A stretch of DNA of 64,000 nt from Bugulina stolonifera (taxonomy: Eukaryota > Bryozoa > Gymnolaemata > Cheilostomatida > Bugulidae): the NCBI GenBank assembly GCA_935421135.1, contig OW285193.1, positions 12,076,099 to 12,140,098 of the forward strand, read 5' to 3'. Positions 13,601 through 23,529 of this stretch are shown here, in pieces (position 1 is the first letter of the stretch; every line of letters starts with the position of its first letter). The position numbers and the translations under genes are program-made. The notes beneath the pieces were generated by a model, which was not told the DNA's origin, did no database searches, and was given only the letters and a program-made list of their open reading frames with translations.

Positions 13601-16600
13601 CTCAGGCTCAGGTGGTGGAGGTGGTGCACCCTTCCTCTTAGGCCCTTTAGGTTTTGGAGGTGGAGCATCGGCTATTTGCTTGGCTATCTAAAAACATATA
13701 AAGTGAAAGTGTCATTCGTAAAATAGGCACAGAGACACTTTGTAATGAGGGAATAATCAATTTTAATATTAAAATAAAGTCAGACACTAGAACGGCATCA
13801 TGAATATAAGTTGGTATGTAAATTAATAACCCCAAATTTGAGCCCCTAACCTGAATCTCTTGAGCAATGGTTCTTACCTCCTCATCAGTAAAGTCAAGTC
13901 TAGATGTTTTTTCATATTGTGCACCGTGTGTTATTGAGCATTTAATCTGACGGCCTTCAAGTCCTTTTGGACAGTAACACCTGACAAACAGTATTACATC
14001 GTACTCTGGTGGATTAGTCGTTGTACTAATATCGGCAACTTCTGGCTTAGGTGGTTCAGAGACTACAGGAATCACCTTTAATGATATGATATAGTAATTA
14101 GAGAGATGGATGTTCCTGCAACTGAAATAGGGTTGGTTATACACCATCAAAGCCCATGGGTAGCATATTGGGTGATGAATTATACAGCTTAGGCTGAGAA
14201 TCCCTCAAAAATAGGCATTTACTGTCTAAATCATTCAATAAATAATTTAGAATACATTAAAAACTAGAGCTCAGGCTAACATCTAACAAACCAAAATATA
14301 TAATCTCAGCACTCCACAATAAAGCATAAAAGACAGACAAGACATCACATACTGGTGGTACGGAGAAACCAGACTGGAGTGTTTCAGGACCCAGAGATTC
14401 TTCAGAATCTGAACCATCAGAAAAACGTTCTCCTGCACTCTACAAAAAGAGCGATCATCATTAGAAAAAATTATTATAGAATATTTTCACAACAAACATG
14501 TCAGGCATCATGATAGTTATACACATTTTTGCCATCATTGCAACAATTTCAAAATGTAATCCAATGTATCAAAGTAATATTCACTACAGGTAAAAATTAG
14601 TAACAAAATATTCATCACAAACAAGAAATACACGGAAATAGTACAGGTACAACGTACTGCAATATATTATACTATTTTGCAGTATATGTAATCATAAACA
14701 TTAGTTTAATGTTAAACAAAGTTTAAAGAGACATTCGTTCTACTTAGGATACGTAGATACAGTGTTAAAAGTGGCACAGAATGAGGTGGGTACACTGCAC
14801 CTGCAATCTCAGGGTATTGCCTATTAGGCTCATGTTTAGACATGGGTACACTCCGTATACCAGAGTGCACTCTCACTTCTAACACTGCTTAGAGAGAATT
14901 GTAACTCAAACACAAAGGAGGTTGGAATTACATAGTAAATCAAACCAGTCAGTTAGAGATATTTGGAAGTTGTCTGCCTCTTGCATTTACTTGGATAAAG
15001 AAGCTAAATCTATTATAAAATTGATCCACATCAAAAGCCCATCACCACCACCACCACATAACACTTATATATTGGTACAAATGTTTAAAGCGAATATGAC
15101 ACACTCATGACCCGAAAAGTTTGCTAGGAGATAAAACATTTGGTCTGCTTTAGTTTAAAGAGAGTAATGCAATACAATTATGTAACTTTGACTGAAATGT
15201 TTTAATTGTAATATATTAGAAAATTTTATAACATGAATATAATGTGATACTACAATTTTAACATATTGCAAAATAAACAATGCCAGCATCGAACATGGCA
15301 CCTGATTTCATGAACAATCCATTGAGATGAAAAATGTCATATTCGCCTTAAAGTGATACTGACGCATCGGAGAATTTTACAACGTTATAAAGTCATCAAA
15401 GAGTCAAGTATAAATAGTCCATACTGAGCTCTAAGGAATGATAGAAACACTCTGAGGCTTCAATATCACTTTGAACAAGGTAGAGATCAAGTAAATGACA
15501 ATTAGCCTATGTTTGTGCAGAAGGATAATCTGCGGGGTGTGGATACAATATCTTACCAATGAAGAACATGGTTCAGAGATTGTAACCAGTGACTTGGCTG
15601 AAGGTAGCCGAGTCACCTCTTCAACTACCGGCTAAACATTAAACTATGCAATTTAGTGTCTTTGTTTTCCTATTTTGTAATATACATGTAATAAAAATGC
15701 ATCTATTTGATGCTAGAGAACATTGGTGGTGATTGTTCTCATGCAATGTGCAATAACTAGAGGTGATGTAAGATAATAATTATTTAAATTCATATCTATC
15801 AACAGGAATTATGATTACAAAACATAAATCAAACATCCATATGGCTAACTGCATATTTAGATTGAAATGGAGAATAATTTACCTCGTCACCTCCATTGCT
15901 GGCGCCCTCTACTTCCTCTGCTATAGGGTCCATCTGAGGAGCTACTGATTCTGTTCTGAGATCAGCCTCAGGGTAAGGTTCATAGATATCCTGTTCTATC
16001 TGGTCAACATGGTGAACCAGCACATCATACCTGTAACAAGAATATCACGTTATTCCAAAGAAGCATTATTAATCTACGAAATGCCAGTCCTTAAAAGATA
16101 TAGAGAACATGATCTGCAGGAGTGCTATCATGGTAGGTTATTCCAGAAACTGTAGCCACAGTGTATTATAGTAAAGGTGAACTCTGAGTCCACTTCCACC
16201 GTGGAGTAAAAATGGATACAAGTACAAGTAGGTAGGGTGTCCGTCCATTGATTGAACTAAGCAATAGTTCTGGTAAACGAAGGCTATAGCCATCATTATG
16301 ATATTTGTTGAGACATTATAATATGACAATAATTACTGTTGTGTTTTGTTGGAGTCATCGCCTCCTGTCATGTTATGTGCAAAGCTAGCTTTTAGCTAGA
16401 ATAGCTTATAGCTGTAAGATATTAGATATATTTTTGGGTATATAAACACTTCTGCTATATGGTAAAATCAGAGTTGAGATTGAGCAGTAACATAAGACAT
16501 TAAATAAACTGTTAGAAGAATACAACAGATTTGGCGACGAGGATTAACCACATATCAAGTATCAACTCATCAGCTGCCATCTGAACCAAAGGTAAATTTG

Positions 16601-19600
16601 ACTTGCATATTGGTCAAATAACTATGGCTACTACAACTGAACAACTAGTTACCTTGCTAGCCCAACAAATTGCTCAACAGAAGGAACAGATGGAGCAGCA
16701 GAAGGAACAGATGGAGCAGCAGAAGGAACATCTGGAAAGGCAGCTGGAGGAACAAAGATCACAGCATGCAGAACAGATGAAGTTACTTGCTCAATCAACA
16801 GGCAGGCAAGTGCAAACCACACCAAGTTTCACCGCATTCAATCCGAATACGGAACTATGGACTGATTACTTCTCAAGGTTCACTACTTTTATCCAGGCTC
16901 AGTCTATCACAGATGAAAAAGTACCACAGGTATTCTTGACTAACCAATCTACTGATATATACAAACAACTGAAGGATTGGACAGAGCAGCAGCCAAGAAA
17001 AGACATACAGAAACTGGAAATGGAGGAAATCTACAACTATATGATGACTCAATATAACCCAAGGACTTTTATCATCAGAGAGAGGTACAGATTCTGGAGT
17101 GACATGAACAGAAAACCAGGAGAGACAATTCCAGAATTAGCAGCTAGGATTCGGCATGACGCAGCCACATGCGACTTCACATCTATTCAGGATCCCCAGG
17201 ATGAAGCCTTACGAACAAGTTTCATATGTTCAGTAGGAAATGAAGCCATCTTAAAAGCACATTTCAAATTGAAAGATGGAGATTTAACTTTCAACAGAGC
17301 AATAGAGGTAGCAGCCGAAGCGGAAGAAGCAGCCAAGGTAGCCAAGGAAACTGTCCATGGAACAACCAATACCCTACACTTGCTACGGAAGAAGAAGACG
17401 ACTCTAACAAGAAAGACACACTCACAAACAGCTTCACCATGTAACTGCTGTGGAAGAACAAATCATAATCAAAGGGACTGCAGATACAAGAACGCTGCAT
17501 GCAACTACTGCAAGATAACAGGACATCTAGAAGCAGTCTGCCGCAAGAAGAAGAAGATGAACTCTCAGCCATTAAATATTGTGAGGGCTCTGAAAACAGT
17601 ACATGCTGTTCCACAAATTCAAGTAGAATTAATTCTTCAAGGACAACCACTGCAACTAGAAGTGGACACAGGAGCGGGAGACAACTTTCTATCAGAACAC
17701 AATTGGAGAAGACTAGGAGCACCTACACTGCAACCACCACTGATTCACTATGAGTCAGCTACCCATCACCCGATAGAGATTATAGGAATGTGTACACTCA
17801 ACACCAAAGTAGGAGGTCAGCAAGAGAAACCCCTTCATTTTGTAATCAGCAAAATACCTAATCTCAACCTTCTGGGCAGAGGTGGAATCCAACAGCTAGA
17901 CATCTCCCTAGATTCTCTGATGCCACAAGCCGATAGAAGACAACATACAGACGTTCTCACAATCAGCAGCAACTTTAAGGAAGCATGCAGAAGACTAACA
18001 TCAGAGTTCAAGGATCTCTTCACGCCAGAATTAGGATGTCTAAAGGATTTTGAACTAGAAGTGAAGTTCAAACAAGACAGTAAGCCTATTTTCTGCAAAC
18101 CCCGACCAGTACCATATGCCATCCAAGAAGATTTAGGCCAAGCGTATGATGCTGGAATCAGTAGAGGAGTCTGGGAACCTGTACAGTTTAACTCTTATGG
18201 TACTCCCGTAGTACCAATAAGAAAAGCACAGCTACCTGGACAACCAAGACGGAAGTCGAGAGTTTGTGGAGACTACTCAGTGACAGTCAACGCACAGCTA
18301 GAAGATCATCGTCAGCCAATCCCTTTACCAGAAGAACTGATGAGGAAGCTAGGAGGCGGACATGGTTTTTCAAAGATCGACTTGGCCGATGCGTACAACC
18401 AGATTTGCTTAGCACCAGAAAGTCAAAAGAAACTAGCACTCAGCACACACAGAGGAGTCCTATTACAGAAGCGCTTACCTTTTGGAATAAGTTCTGCACC
18501 AGGATACTTCCAAGAGATTATGGAGCAACTAACCCAAGATCTGCCTGGAGTCGCTGTCTATCTGGATGATATTCTAGTGTCCGGAGCAACAGCAGAAGAT
18601 CACCTAATCAATCTTCGCAGACTACTTCAACGCCTGCAAGACCGAGGGTTAAGATGCAATCTCCAGAAATGTGTCTTTGCAGAAGACACAGTAGAGTACC
18701 TGGGACACCAGCTATCTCAAGAAGGCATAGCAAAAGGATCTGGAGTAGAAGATGTAAAGAAGATGCCACTACCCACTGATGTAACAGGTCTACAATCCTT
18801 CATGGGATCCATCCAATTCTACCACAAGTTTCTACCAGATCTATCAACAGTCACAGCACCTCTTCAGAAGTTATTAAGAAAGGGAGAGAAATGGCAATGG
18901 ACACCAATTCAACAAGCAGCATTTTCTCAACTCAAGCAGATGTTATGCAGTAACCTTGTCCTGGCACATTTTGATCCATCATTAAAGTTAGGCATATCCT
19001 GTGATGCATCATCAGTGGGACTCGGGGTAGTGCTATTCCATCGATACGGAGATGGATCTGAAAGACCAATTGCCCATGCAAGCAAGACACTGACACAGAC
19101 TCAACGAGGATACAGCCAAACCCAGAAGGAAGCACTAGCTATTATCTTTGGCATCACCAAGTTCCATCAGTTCTTATATGGGAGGAAGTTCATACTCATA
19201 ACGGATCATCGATCTCTACTTACTCTGTTTGGCCCCAACAAAGCAACACCGGCTATGGCGGCCAACAGACTCGCCAGATGGGCACTTACACTAAACCAGT
19301 ATCAGTACTCCATTGAATACAGGAAAACCTCAGAACATGGAAATGCAGATGTACTCAGCAGACTACCTAGTGGCCCTGATGCTAAGTTTGATGCAGAAGA
19401 AGAAGGAGAAGATATAGACACTGTTTGCTGTATCAAAGCTATCGGCACACAGCTCTCTCCAACAGAACCTGGAGTGCTGAAGAAAGAAACGGCTAAAGAT
19501 CCAGTACTCAGCAAAATTATGAGATATACCAGGGAAGGCTGGCAAGATGAAGAGCGGAATCCATATCAGAGTGAAGTGAACTTGGAAGGCTACAGCATCA

Positions 19601-22600
19601 AGGATTTCCAGAAGTTAACTGCATCACTATCAATCGAAAATGGATGTTTACTATATGGAAGCAGAGTGGTAATTCCCCTATCTCTCCAAAAGGAAGTGTT
19701 ACAACTGATACATATGGGACATTTTGGCATGCAGAGAATGAAGCAACTGGCTCGCACTGCAGTCTACTGGCCTCGTATGGACAAGGACATTATGGAGATA
19801 ACTCAGAAATGCACCACCTGCAGGGAACATCAGAACCAACCAACTAAGGCACCAATTCACCCTTGGATGATGCCAGAAAAGCCGTGGAGCAGACTACACA
19901 TCGACCACGCAATCAACTTTATGGGGACCAATTGGCTGGTCCTAGTAGATGCTTACACAAAGTATCCTTGTATACATCCAACAAGTTCTACCTCCACCAA
20001 AGCAACTACAGACCTACTGGAAAAAGATTTTGCTCACTTTGGTTACCCTCATACCATAGTCACAGATAATGGAACAAGCTTCACCTCAGACGAGTTTCAG
20101 CAGTGGTGTAAGGAGAGGGGAATCATCCACCTACGAGGAGCACCTTACCATCCAGCCACTAATGGAGCAGCTGAACGAATGGTGGGATCATTTAAACAGT
20201 CTCTAAAGAAGTCTACTCTTTCCACCAACCAAGCTCTTCAGGAGTTTCTAATGCAATATAGACGAACACCGCTATCCTATGGATTCTCTCCTAGTGAGCT
20301 ACTGAATGGACGACAGATCAGGACAAAGATAGATGTGCTGTTACCTTCTCCGGCTCATTTGGCTCAAGGAAAACAAATGCAAGACGTCCAGAGAACTAAG
20401 AAGTTACATTGCTATAATGTGGGAACCCCCTGCTATGCGCTATATTGTGGACCTAGACGAAACAGGCAACCTAAATGGATAGAGGCGGTGGTCGTCAAAG
20501 TTCTGGGAAGCAGATCGGTAATGGTCAAGATTATGCCAAGAGGACCAGTCTGGAAAAGGCACATAGATCAGTTACAGCTTCGACATGTCAGTGCAGAGGA
20601 TGGTGAACCACCAGAAGATATACATATACCTGAATCTCCTACAAGCAACACAAATAAGGAGAGTACAGAACCTGAACACAATACACCACCAACACCACCG
20701 AAGATCAAATACCGGAATCCCAGGATGCCAGACCCAAGTGCATACACACGTTCTAACCCCAGACGATCCACAAGAAACCGGAAGCCCAAATAAAAGAATA
20801 ATCAAATTTCAGGAAAGAGGTGTTGAGACATTATAATATGACAATAATTACTGTTGTGTTTTGTTGGAGTCATCGCCTCCTGTCATGTTATGTGCAAAGC
20901 TAGCTTTTGGCTAGAATAGCTTATAGCTGTAAGATATTAGATATATTTTTGGGTATATAAACACTTCTGCTATATGGTAAAATCAGAGTTGAGATTGAGC
21001 AGTAACATAAAGGTGCAAACACACGGGAGCGTTTTGGGGCGAGCGTTTTCTGAACAAGCGTCGAACGCTATGCCCTTGATAAACACACGGGGCGAACGAA
21101 GGGCACGGCGATTTACCCGTTAGCCAATGACATGCCGGTATGTATTCACTACGCGATAGTTCACGTGTTTATGTTTACTAACTCCGTTTGCCAGCCAATC
21201 AGCGCCGAGCGAATCGTCTCAATACTTCGGCTGGCTGAGCTTGAGCGTTTTGAGAGCGTTGGCACTCTGGCGATTCGCGAGCGTCAAATTCGCCCCAAAA
21301 CGCTCTCGTGTGTTTGCACCTTAAGACATTAAATAAACTGTTAGAAGAATACAACAATATTCTAGACTTATGGGCAGTTTGCAGACTGAGAATACTGATA
21401 CTACGCATTCTTTCCAGCTAAGGGTGCTAGTGAAGATGAACTATTCCATAGAGGAAACATGGCTATATATTTGTTACTGACCCTTGCTTAGCTCTATCTT
21501 TTAGCTCATCTATAGTGTACTTCCACCTTCTTCCATGTCCCTTAACATTTGTGACCTTACAGTACAGCTTCTCCCAGTTTAGTAAACGTCTCTCATAAGC
21601 AATCTTTTTAGCCTATAGAGTAAGGAATCGCATGAAAATATACATGTAGTTGACTACCATAGACCAGGAAACATGGTCAAGAAAATGGGTTATGTGTATA
21701 AAAAACTAGTAGATTGGTAGTATGTATAACATACCTAATTGCACAATAAGAGATTTAAAATAAGCCAAAGCCGTTTTATTATGCAACAGAAAACAGTTGT
21801 TTCTACAGCAAAGACGGCTGATACTATCAAGTATAACAAACAAACAAACAAACAAAATTTTACATAATTTTTGCTAAAAGTCCATCTGATTATCCTTCAC
21901 ATCCGCCCACAGACTTGATAAATTAACTTGATAGTGTGAGGATGGTTAATTAATCCAGATTCTACATGTAGATTATATTCTACTCATATTTCTATCTAAG
22001 AGCATATAATTTACCATGGCATCAACTAAAGTCAGTCTTCTAACTGCTACATCTAGCTGTCTCTTTTTTATATGAAAGTCTTCATGGAGTTTTTTAAGAG
22101 CTGCAGATTTTTCTTCCCAAGGAGTTGAAAATATTTTAACCAACCTAATAAGCTCCTGTATTGGTTCGTTGAGATCTGTCACACTAAATGAGTAAAAGTA
22201 GCAATATATAAAATGAATGCTGCACTAATTGCAACAAAACCTAACTACAATGTAAACGCAGCTATGATTCAACTTTTTGCCTTTTGCTTTCTAAGTTTCC
22301 AAATTCAAACTTTGTAATATTTTACCATAGTTAGTTAGTATCATAAACAATCTGGTAGGTATGTTTTACTAGACATACACTGTAGAATATATTATTATAC
22401 AAACCTTCTAAATAATTTGGAACTTGTAATTGATAGGGTTAGCAAAACAGATGGAGGAAGAGAATGTTGCAGTAAAGTGTCTTTAACTGACATGATGTCA
22501 CTAAGGGATTCATGGAGTAAAGCAGTGCTGTTCAGAACACCCTCACAAAGCACATTAAATTTATTTGGATCATCAGCTACAACTCCAGCTAATTCTTCTT

Positions 22601-23233
22601 CACTAGAATCATCATCATCATCGTCCAGGTAGTTGTCATTCCATGACACAGTTTCAGCTGGAATCTCACCTAAAACATCAACTAAAACTTTACCAACAAA
22701 GCAAACAACAACTATCTAACTATCCCAAAAGCTTCCAGGTACCATAAAAATAGTAAGAGAGCAATAACATTTATTTCATCATTAATTACAGCAATCTTGT
22801 CTTTGATAGTTTTATATTTAATTAACTTTCTACATTGCCCTTTTGCTTAATTATAATTTATTACATGCAATACACGTAGGGTTTGATACAAATCTTTATT
22901 TAAATTTTCATGTTATATTATTTTGTGATGTGATCTTTATTTTTTTGTTCAATTTACTAATTATGTATTTGGATATATACTATGATGATAATCGAATGTG
23001 TTTTCGTCATTTTATTCCTACTGTTTATGGTTACCATTTATTGCTTTGTATTATTTATCAAATTATGACTATCAATGGGAAATATTGGCCTTTTAATTCT
23101 GATCTAAATTTTAATTTTATTTTTCACTAACATTAGTAAGCTATTCAATCTACAGATCTTCAAAAATAATGGTAAGCCGGTGGTATATGAAAATAGACTA
23201 GTTAATTTTCCTTTATTTACCTAAGCCTTCCAT
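7616..23233 (-). CDS. Unrecognised 887-residue coiled-coil protein, 17 exons
   Basis: Exons in transcription order: 23233-23221, 22669-22405, 22183-22015, 21612-21482, 16030-15883, 15631-15557, 14439-14353, 14075-13851, 13687-13584, 12529-12376, 10915-10663, 10544-10307, 10049-9906, 9422-9350, 8794-8581, 8337-8192, 7840-7616. All phases agree, giving 888 codons. The start ATG lies in a 13-nt coding exon. Visible features are an Asp/Ser/Glu-rich stretch near residues 20-30, a helical, probably coiled-coil region at about 100-200 (RRLLNWEKLY, KYTIDELKDR), a charged low-complexity part at 240-300, a Pro/Lys-rich hinge near 375-405, two beta-rich blocks at about 300-370 and 407-540 (LRFKIPVKYVGRREIPPTLE, LPVSFPIYPLGGG) that could be C2- or Ig-like, and a second helical region at 620-740. 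I do not recognise the family. A ciliary or scaffold role is only a guess. It has a 5-kb retrotransposon in intron 4 and an LTR in intron 10. Confidence 0.78.
8115..8143. repeat. Perfect 12-bp hairpin
   Basis: CAAGGAGTACTG at 8115-8126 and its reverse complement at 8132-8143 flank a 5-base loop. It lies in the last intron of the coiled-coil gene, downstream of the 8192 donor in transcription order. Confidence 0.7.
9124..9349. repeat. Three tandem copies of about 70 bp carrying splice-donor-like sequence
   Basis: Three units share TAACTGTATTACATA-like and GCTCTATGTTACTTACATCA-like parts. The unit nearest the exon includes the real splice donor of the 9350-9422 exon. The other two carry donor look-alikes on the minus strand at 9211-9216 (GTAAGT) and 9274-9279 (GTGAGT). 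Confidence 0.6.
11068..11862 (-). mobile_element. Probable solo LTR of a retrotransposon
   Basis: On the minus strand the 795-bp block begins TGTGATGG and ends CCAAATCACA, giving TG...CA ends with 6-bp inverted termini. In the same orientation it has TATATAAAGGGC near 11380, followed about 60 bases later by AATAAA near 11318, the usual promoter and polyadenylation order of an LTR. Its GC-rich CGACC/GGTCG composition differs from the host intron. There is no second LTR or pol sequence nearby. The 5-bp flanks (GTTTC and ATATA) do not match, so no target duplication is visible. It lies in an intron of the coiled-coil gene, in the same orientation as that gene. Confidence 0.5.
14760..14887. mobile_element. 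Small hAT-like MITE, CAGTGTTA family, copy 1
   Basis: It starts CAGTGTTAAAAGTGG and ends CACTTCTAACACTG, so the ends are inverted repeats of about 14 bp starting with CAG, as in hAT elements. The flanking 8-mers CGTAGATA and CTTAGAGA match at 6 of 8 positions, consistent with a decayed 8-bp target duplication. A related copy lies at 37363-37493. Confidence 0.7.
16301..16305. repeat. 5-bp target-site duplication ATATT, left copy
   Basis: ATATT lies immediately outside the 5' LTR and is repeated immediately outside the 3' LTR at 21357-21361, marking the Gypsy insertion site. Confidence 0.9.
16306..16527 (+). mobile_element. 5' LTR of the Gypsy element (222 bp)
   Basis: It begins TGTTGAGACATT and ends GAATACAACA, so it has TG...CA ends. 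A TATATAAA box is at 16439-16446 and AATAAA at 16503-16508. It is identical to the 3' LTR except for one A/G difference (TTTTAGCTAG versus TTTTGGCTAG) and the MITE inserted in the 3' copy. It therefore preserves the pre-insertion site of that MITE. Confidence 0.95.
16532..16544 (+). promoter_or_regulatory. Primer binding site, tRNA-Ser type
   Basis: TGGCGACGAGGAT, a few bases after the 5' LTR, is complementary to the 3' end of animal tRNA-Ser(GCU) including CCA, as I recall that tRNA. Reverse transcription would start here. Confidence 0.75.
16624..20793 (+). CDS. Gypsy Gag-Pol polyprotein, 1389 residues, single frame
   Basis: The ATG at 16624 opens an uninterrupted frame to the TAA at 20791-20793. 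Order: an N-terminal Gln/Glu coiled coil with short repeats (about 20-50), Gag, two CX2CX4HX4C zinc knuckles (about 273-305), an aspartic protease with a DTGA motif (about 346), reverse transcriptase with YLDD (about 645), RNase H starting near the DASS motif (about 792), and an integrase HHCC finger (about 1029-1065). The integrase catalytic triad D-D-E is near 1091, 1147 and 1182, with exactly 35 residues between the last two. A GPY/F-like module follows and the tail is basic. All key catalytic motifs are present. Gag and Pol are fused with no frameshift, so the usual Gag excess would need another mechanism. Confidence 0.95.
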   Translation: MATTTEQLVTLLAQQIAQQKEQMEQQKEQMEQQKEHLERQLEEQRSQHAEQMKLLAQSTGRQVQTTPSFTAFNPNTELWTDYFSRFTTFIQAQSITDEKVPQVFLTNQSTDIYKQLKDWTEQQPRKDIQKLEMEEIYNYMMTQYNPRTFIIRERYRFWSDMNRKPGETIPELAARIRHDAATCDFTSIQDPQDEALRTSFICSVGNEAILKAHFKLKDGDLTFNRAIEVAAEAEEAAKVAKETVHGTTNTLHLLRKKKTTLTRKTHSQTASPCNCCGRTNHNQRDCRYKNAACNYCKITGHLEAVCRKKKKMNSQPLNIVRALKTVHAVPQIQVELILQGQPLQLEVDTGAGDNFLSEHNWRRLGAPTLQPPLIHYESATHHPIEIIGMCTLNTKVGGQQEKPLHFVISKIPNLNLLGRGGIQQLDISLDSLMPQADRRQHTDVLTISSNFKEACRRLTSEFKDLFTPELGCLKDFELEVKFKQDSKPIFCKPRPVPYAIQEDLGQAYDAGISRGVWEPVQFNSYGTPVVPIRKAQLPGQPRRKSRVCGDYSVTVNAQLEDHRQPIPLPEELMRKLGGGHGFSKIDLADAYNQICLAPESQKKLALSTHRGVLLQKRLPFGISSAPGYFQEIMEQLTQDLPGVAVYLDDILVSGATAEDHLINLRRLLQRLQDRGLRCNLQKCVFAEDTVEYLGHQLSQEGIAKGSGVEDVKKMPLPTDVTGLQSFMGSIQFYHKFLPDLSTVTAPLQKLLRKGEKWQWTPIQQAAFSQLKQMLCSNLVLAHFDPSLKLGISCDASSVGLGVVLFHRYGDGSERPIAHASKTLTQTQRGYSQTQKEALAIIFGITKFHQFLYGRKFILITDHRSLLTLFGPNKATPAMAANRLARWALTLNQYQYSIEYRKTSEHGNADVLSRLPSGPDAKFDAEEEGEDIDTVCCIKAIGTQLSPTEPGVLKKETAKDPVLSKIMRYTREGWQDEERNPYQSEVNLEGYSIKDFQKLTASLSIENGCLLYGSRVVIPLSLQKEVLQLIHMGHFGMQRMKQLARTAVYWPRMDKDIMEITQKCTTCREHQNQPTKAPIHPWMMPEKPWSRLHIDHAINFMGTNWLVLVDAYTKYPCIHPTSSTSTKATTDLLEKDFAHFGYPHTIVTDNGTSFTSDEFQQWCKERGIIHLRGAPYHPATNGAAERMVGSFKQSLKKSTLSTNQALQEFLMQYRRTPLSYGFSPSELLNGRQIRTKIDVLLPSPAHLAQGKQMQDVQRTKKLHCYNVGTPCYALYCGPRRNRQPKWIEAVVVKVLGSRSVMVKIMPRGPVWKRHIDQLQLRHVSAEDGEPPEDIHIPESPTSNTNKESTEPEHNTPPTPPKIKYRNPRMPDPSAYTRSNPRRSTRNRKPK
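20821..21356 (+). mobile_element. 3' LTR of the Gypsy element, interrupted by a MITE
   Basis: The LTR sequence is 20821-21009 plus 21324-21356, matching the 222-bp 5' LTR at all but one position. A 312-bp MITE and one copy of its TA duplication account for the extra length. The MITE lies between the TATA box and the AATAAA signal, so it would alter the R or 3' UTR region of new transcripts. Confidence 0.95.
21010..21321. mobile_element. Nested MITE with AGGTGCAAACACACG ends, TA duplication
   Basis: The element starts AGGTGCAAACACACGGGAGC and ends with the inverse, GCTCTCGTGTGTTTGCACCT. TA at 21008-21009 and 21322-21323 is the target duplication, proven by the uninterrupted ACATAAGAC in the 5' LTR. 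It is GC-rich, about 312 bp, without transposase. The TA site and size fit a Tc1/mariner-type non-autonomous element. A diverged copy in inverse orientation is at 24276-24532. Confidence 0.92.
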
Positions 23234-23529
23234 CCTAATAAATTTCTTTCCCAGAACAATGCTCCGAAAAGAATTCCTGGCACCTCAACTCTTTTATCAC
23301 ATGGAATAGAAACGTTGCTAAGCAGTTACTAATCAATTCTGGACTAGACGGAAGGAAGTGACAGTATCGGGGCAAATTCTTGAAGATACTCTATTGGCTT
23401 GAATTGACTTATATAGACTCGTTTCTTTGAGCCAATTAATTTTGTTATTATGGGGCTTTCCTTATCATCTGTTCAGCCGTCCACAGAGCTTTCCGACTAA
23501 TGTATAAGAATTTATGTTTTCCAAACAAT
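23234..23529. promoter_or_regulatory. Head-to-head promoter between the coiled-coil gene and TMEM39
   Basis: The start codons of the two divergent genes are under 300 bp apart, so both 5' UTRs and core promoters must lie here or very close by. CCAAT occurs near 23434 and its inverse ATTGG near 23393. I see no strong TATA box. Confidence 0.55.

Larger units (their letters stand above)
16306..21356 (+). mobile_element. Intact Ty3/Gypsy LTR retrotransposon (Mag-like)
   Basis: The element has two LTRs (16306-16527 and 20821-21356), a tRNA-Ser-type primer binding site, one gag-pol frame, a purine-rich tract (AGGAAAGAGG) directly before the 3' LTR, and matching 5-bp ATATT duplications. It is inserted in intron 4 of the minus-strand coiled-coil gene, antisense to the host. 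One substitution between the LTRs and an uninterrupted frame indicate a recent, possibly still functional copy. Two CCHC knuckles, a tRNA-Ser primer and no chromodomain point to the Mag group; phylogeny would decide. Confidence 0.95.

Noticed and set aside
17187..20805. Several antisense and shifted open frames of 60-143 codons
   Set aside because: All are shadows of the Gypsy gag-pol frame.
22843..23130. 95-codon plus-strand open frame rich in Phe, Tyr and Ile
   Set aside because: It lies in a very AT-rich intron of the coiled-coil gene; the composition reflects base content.
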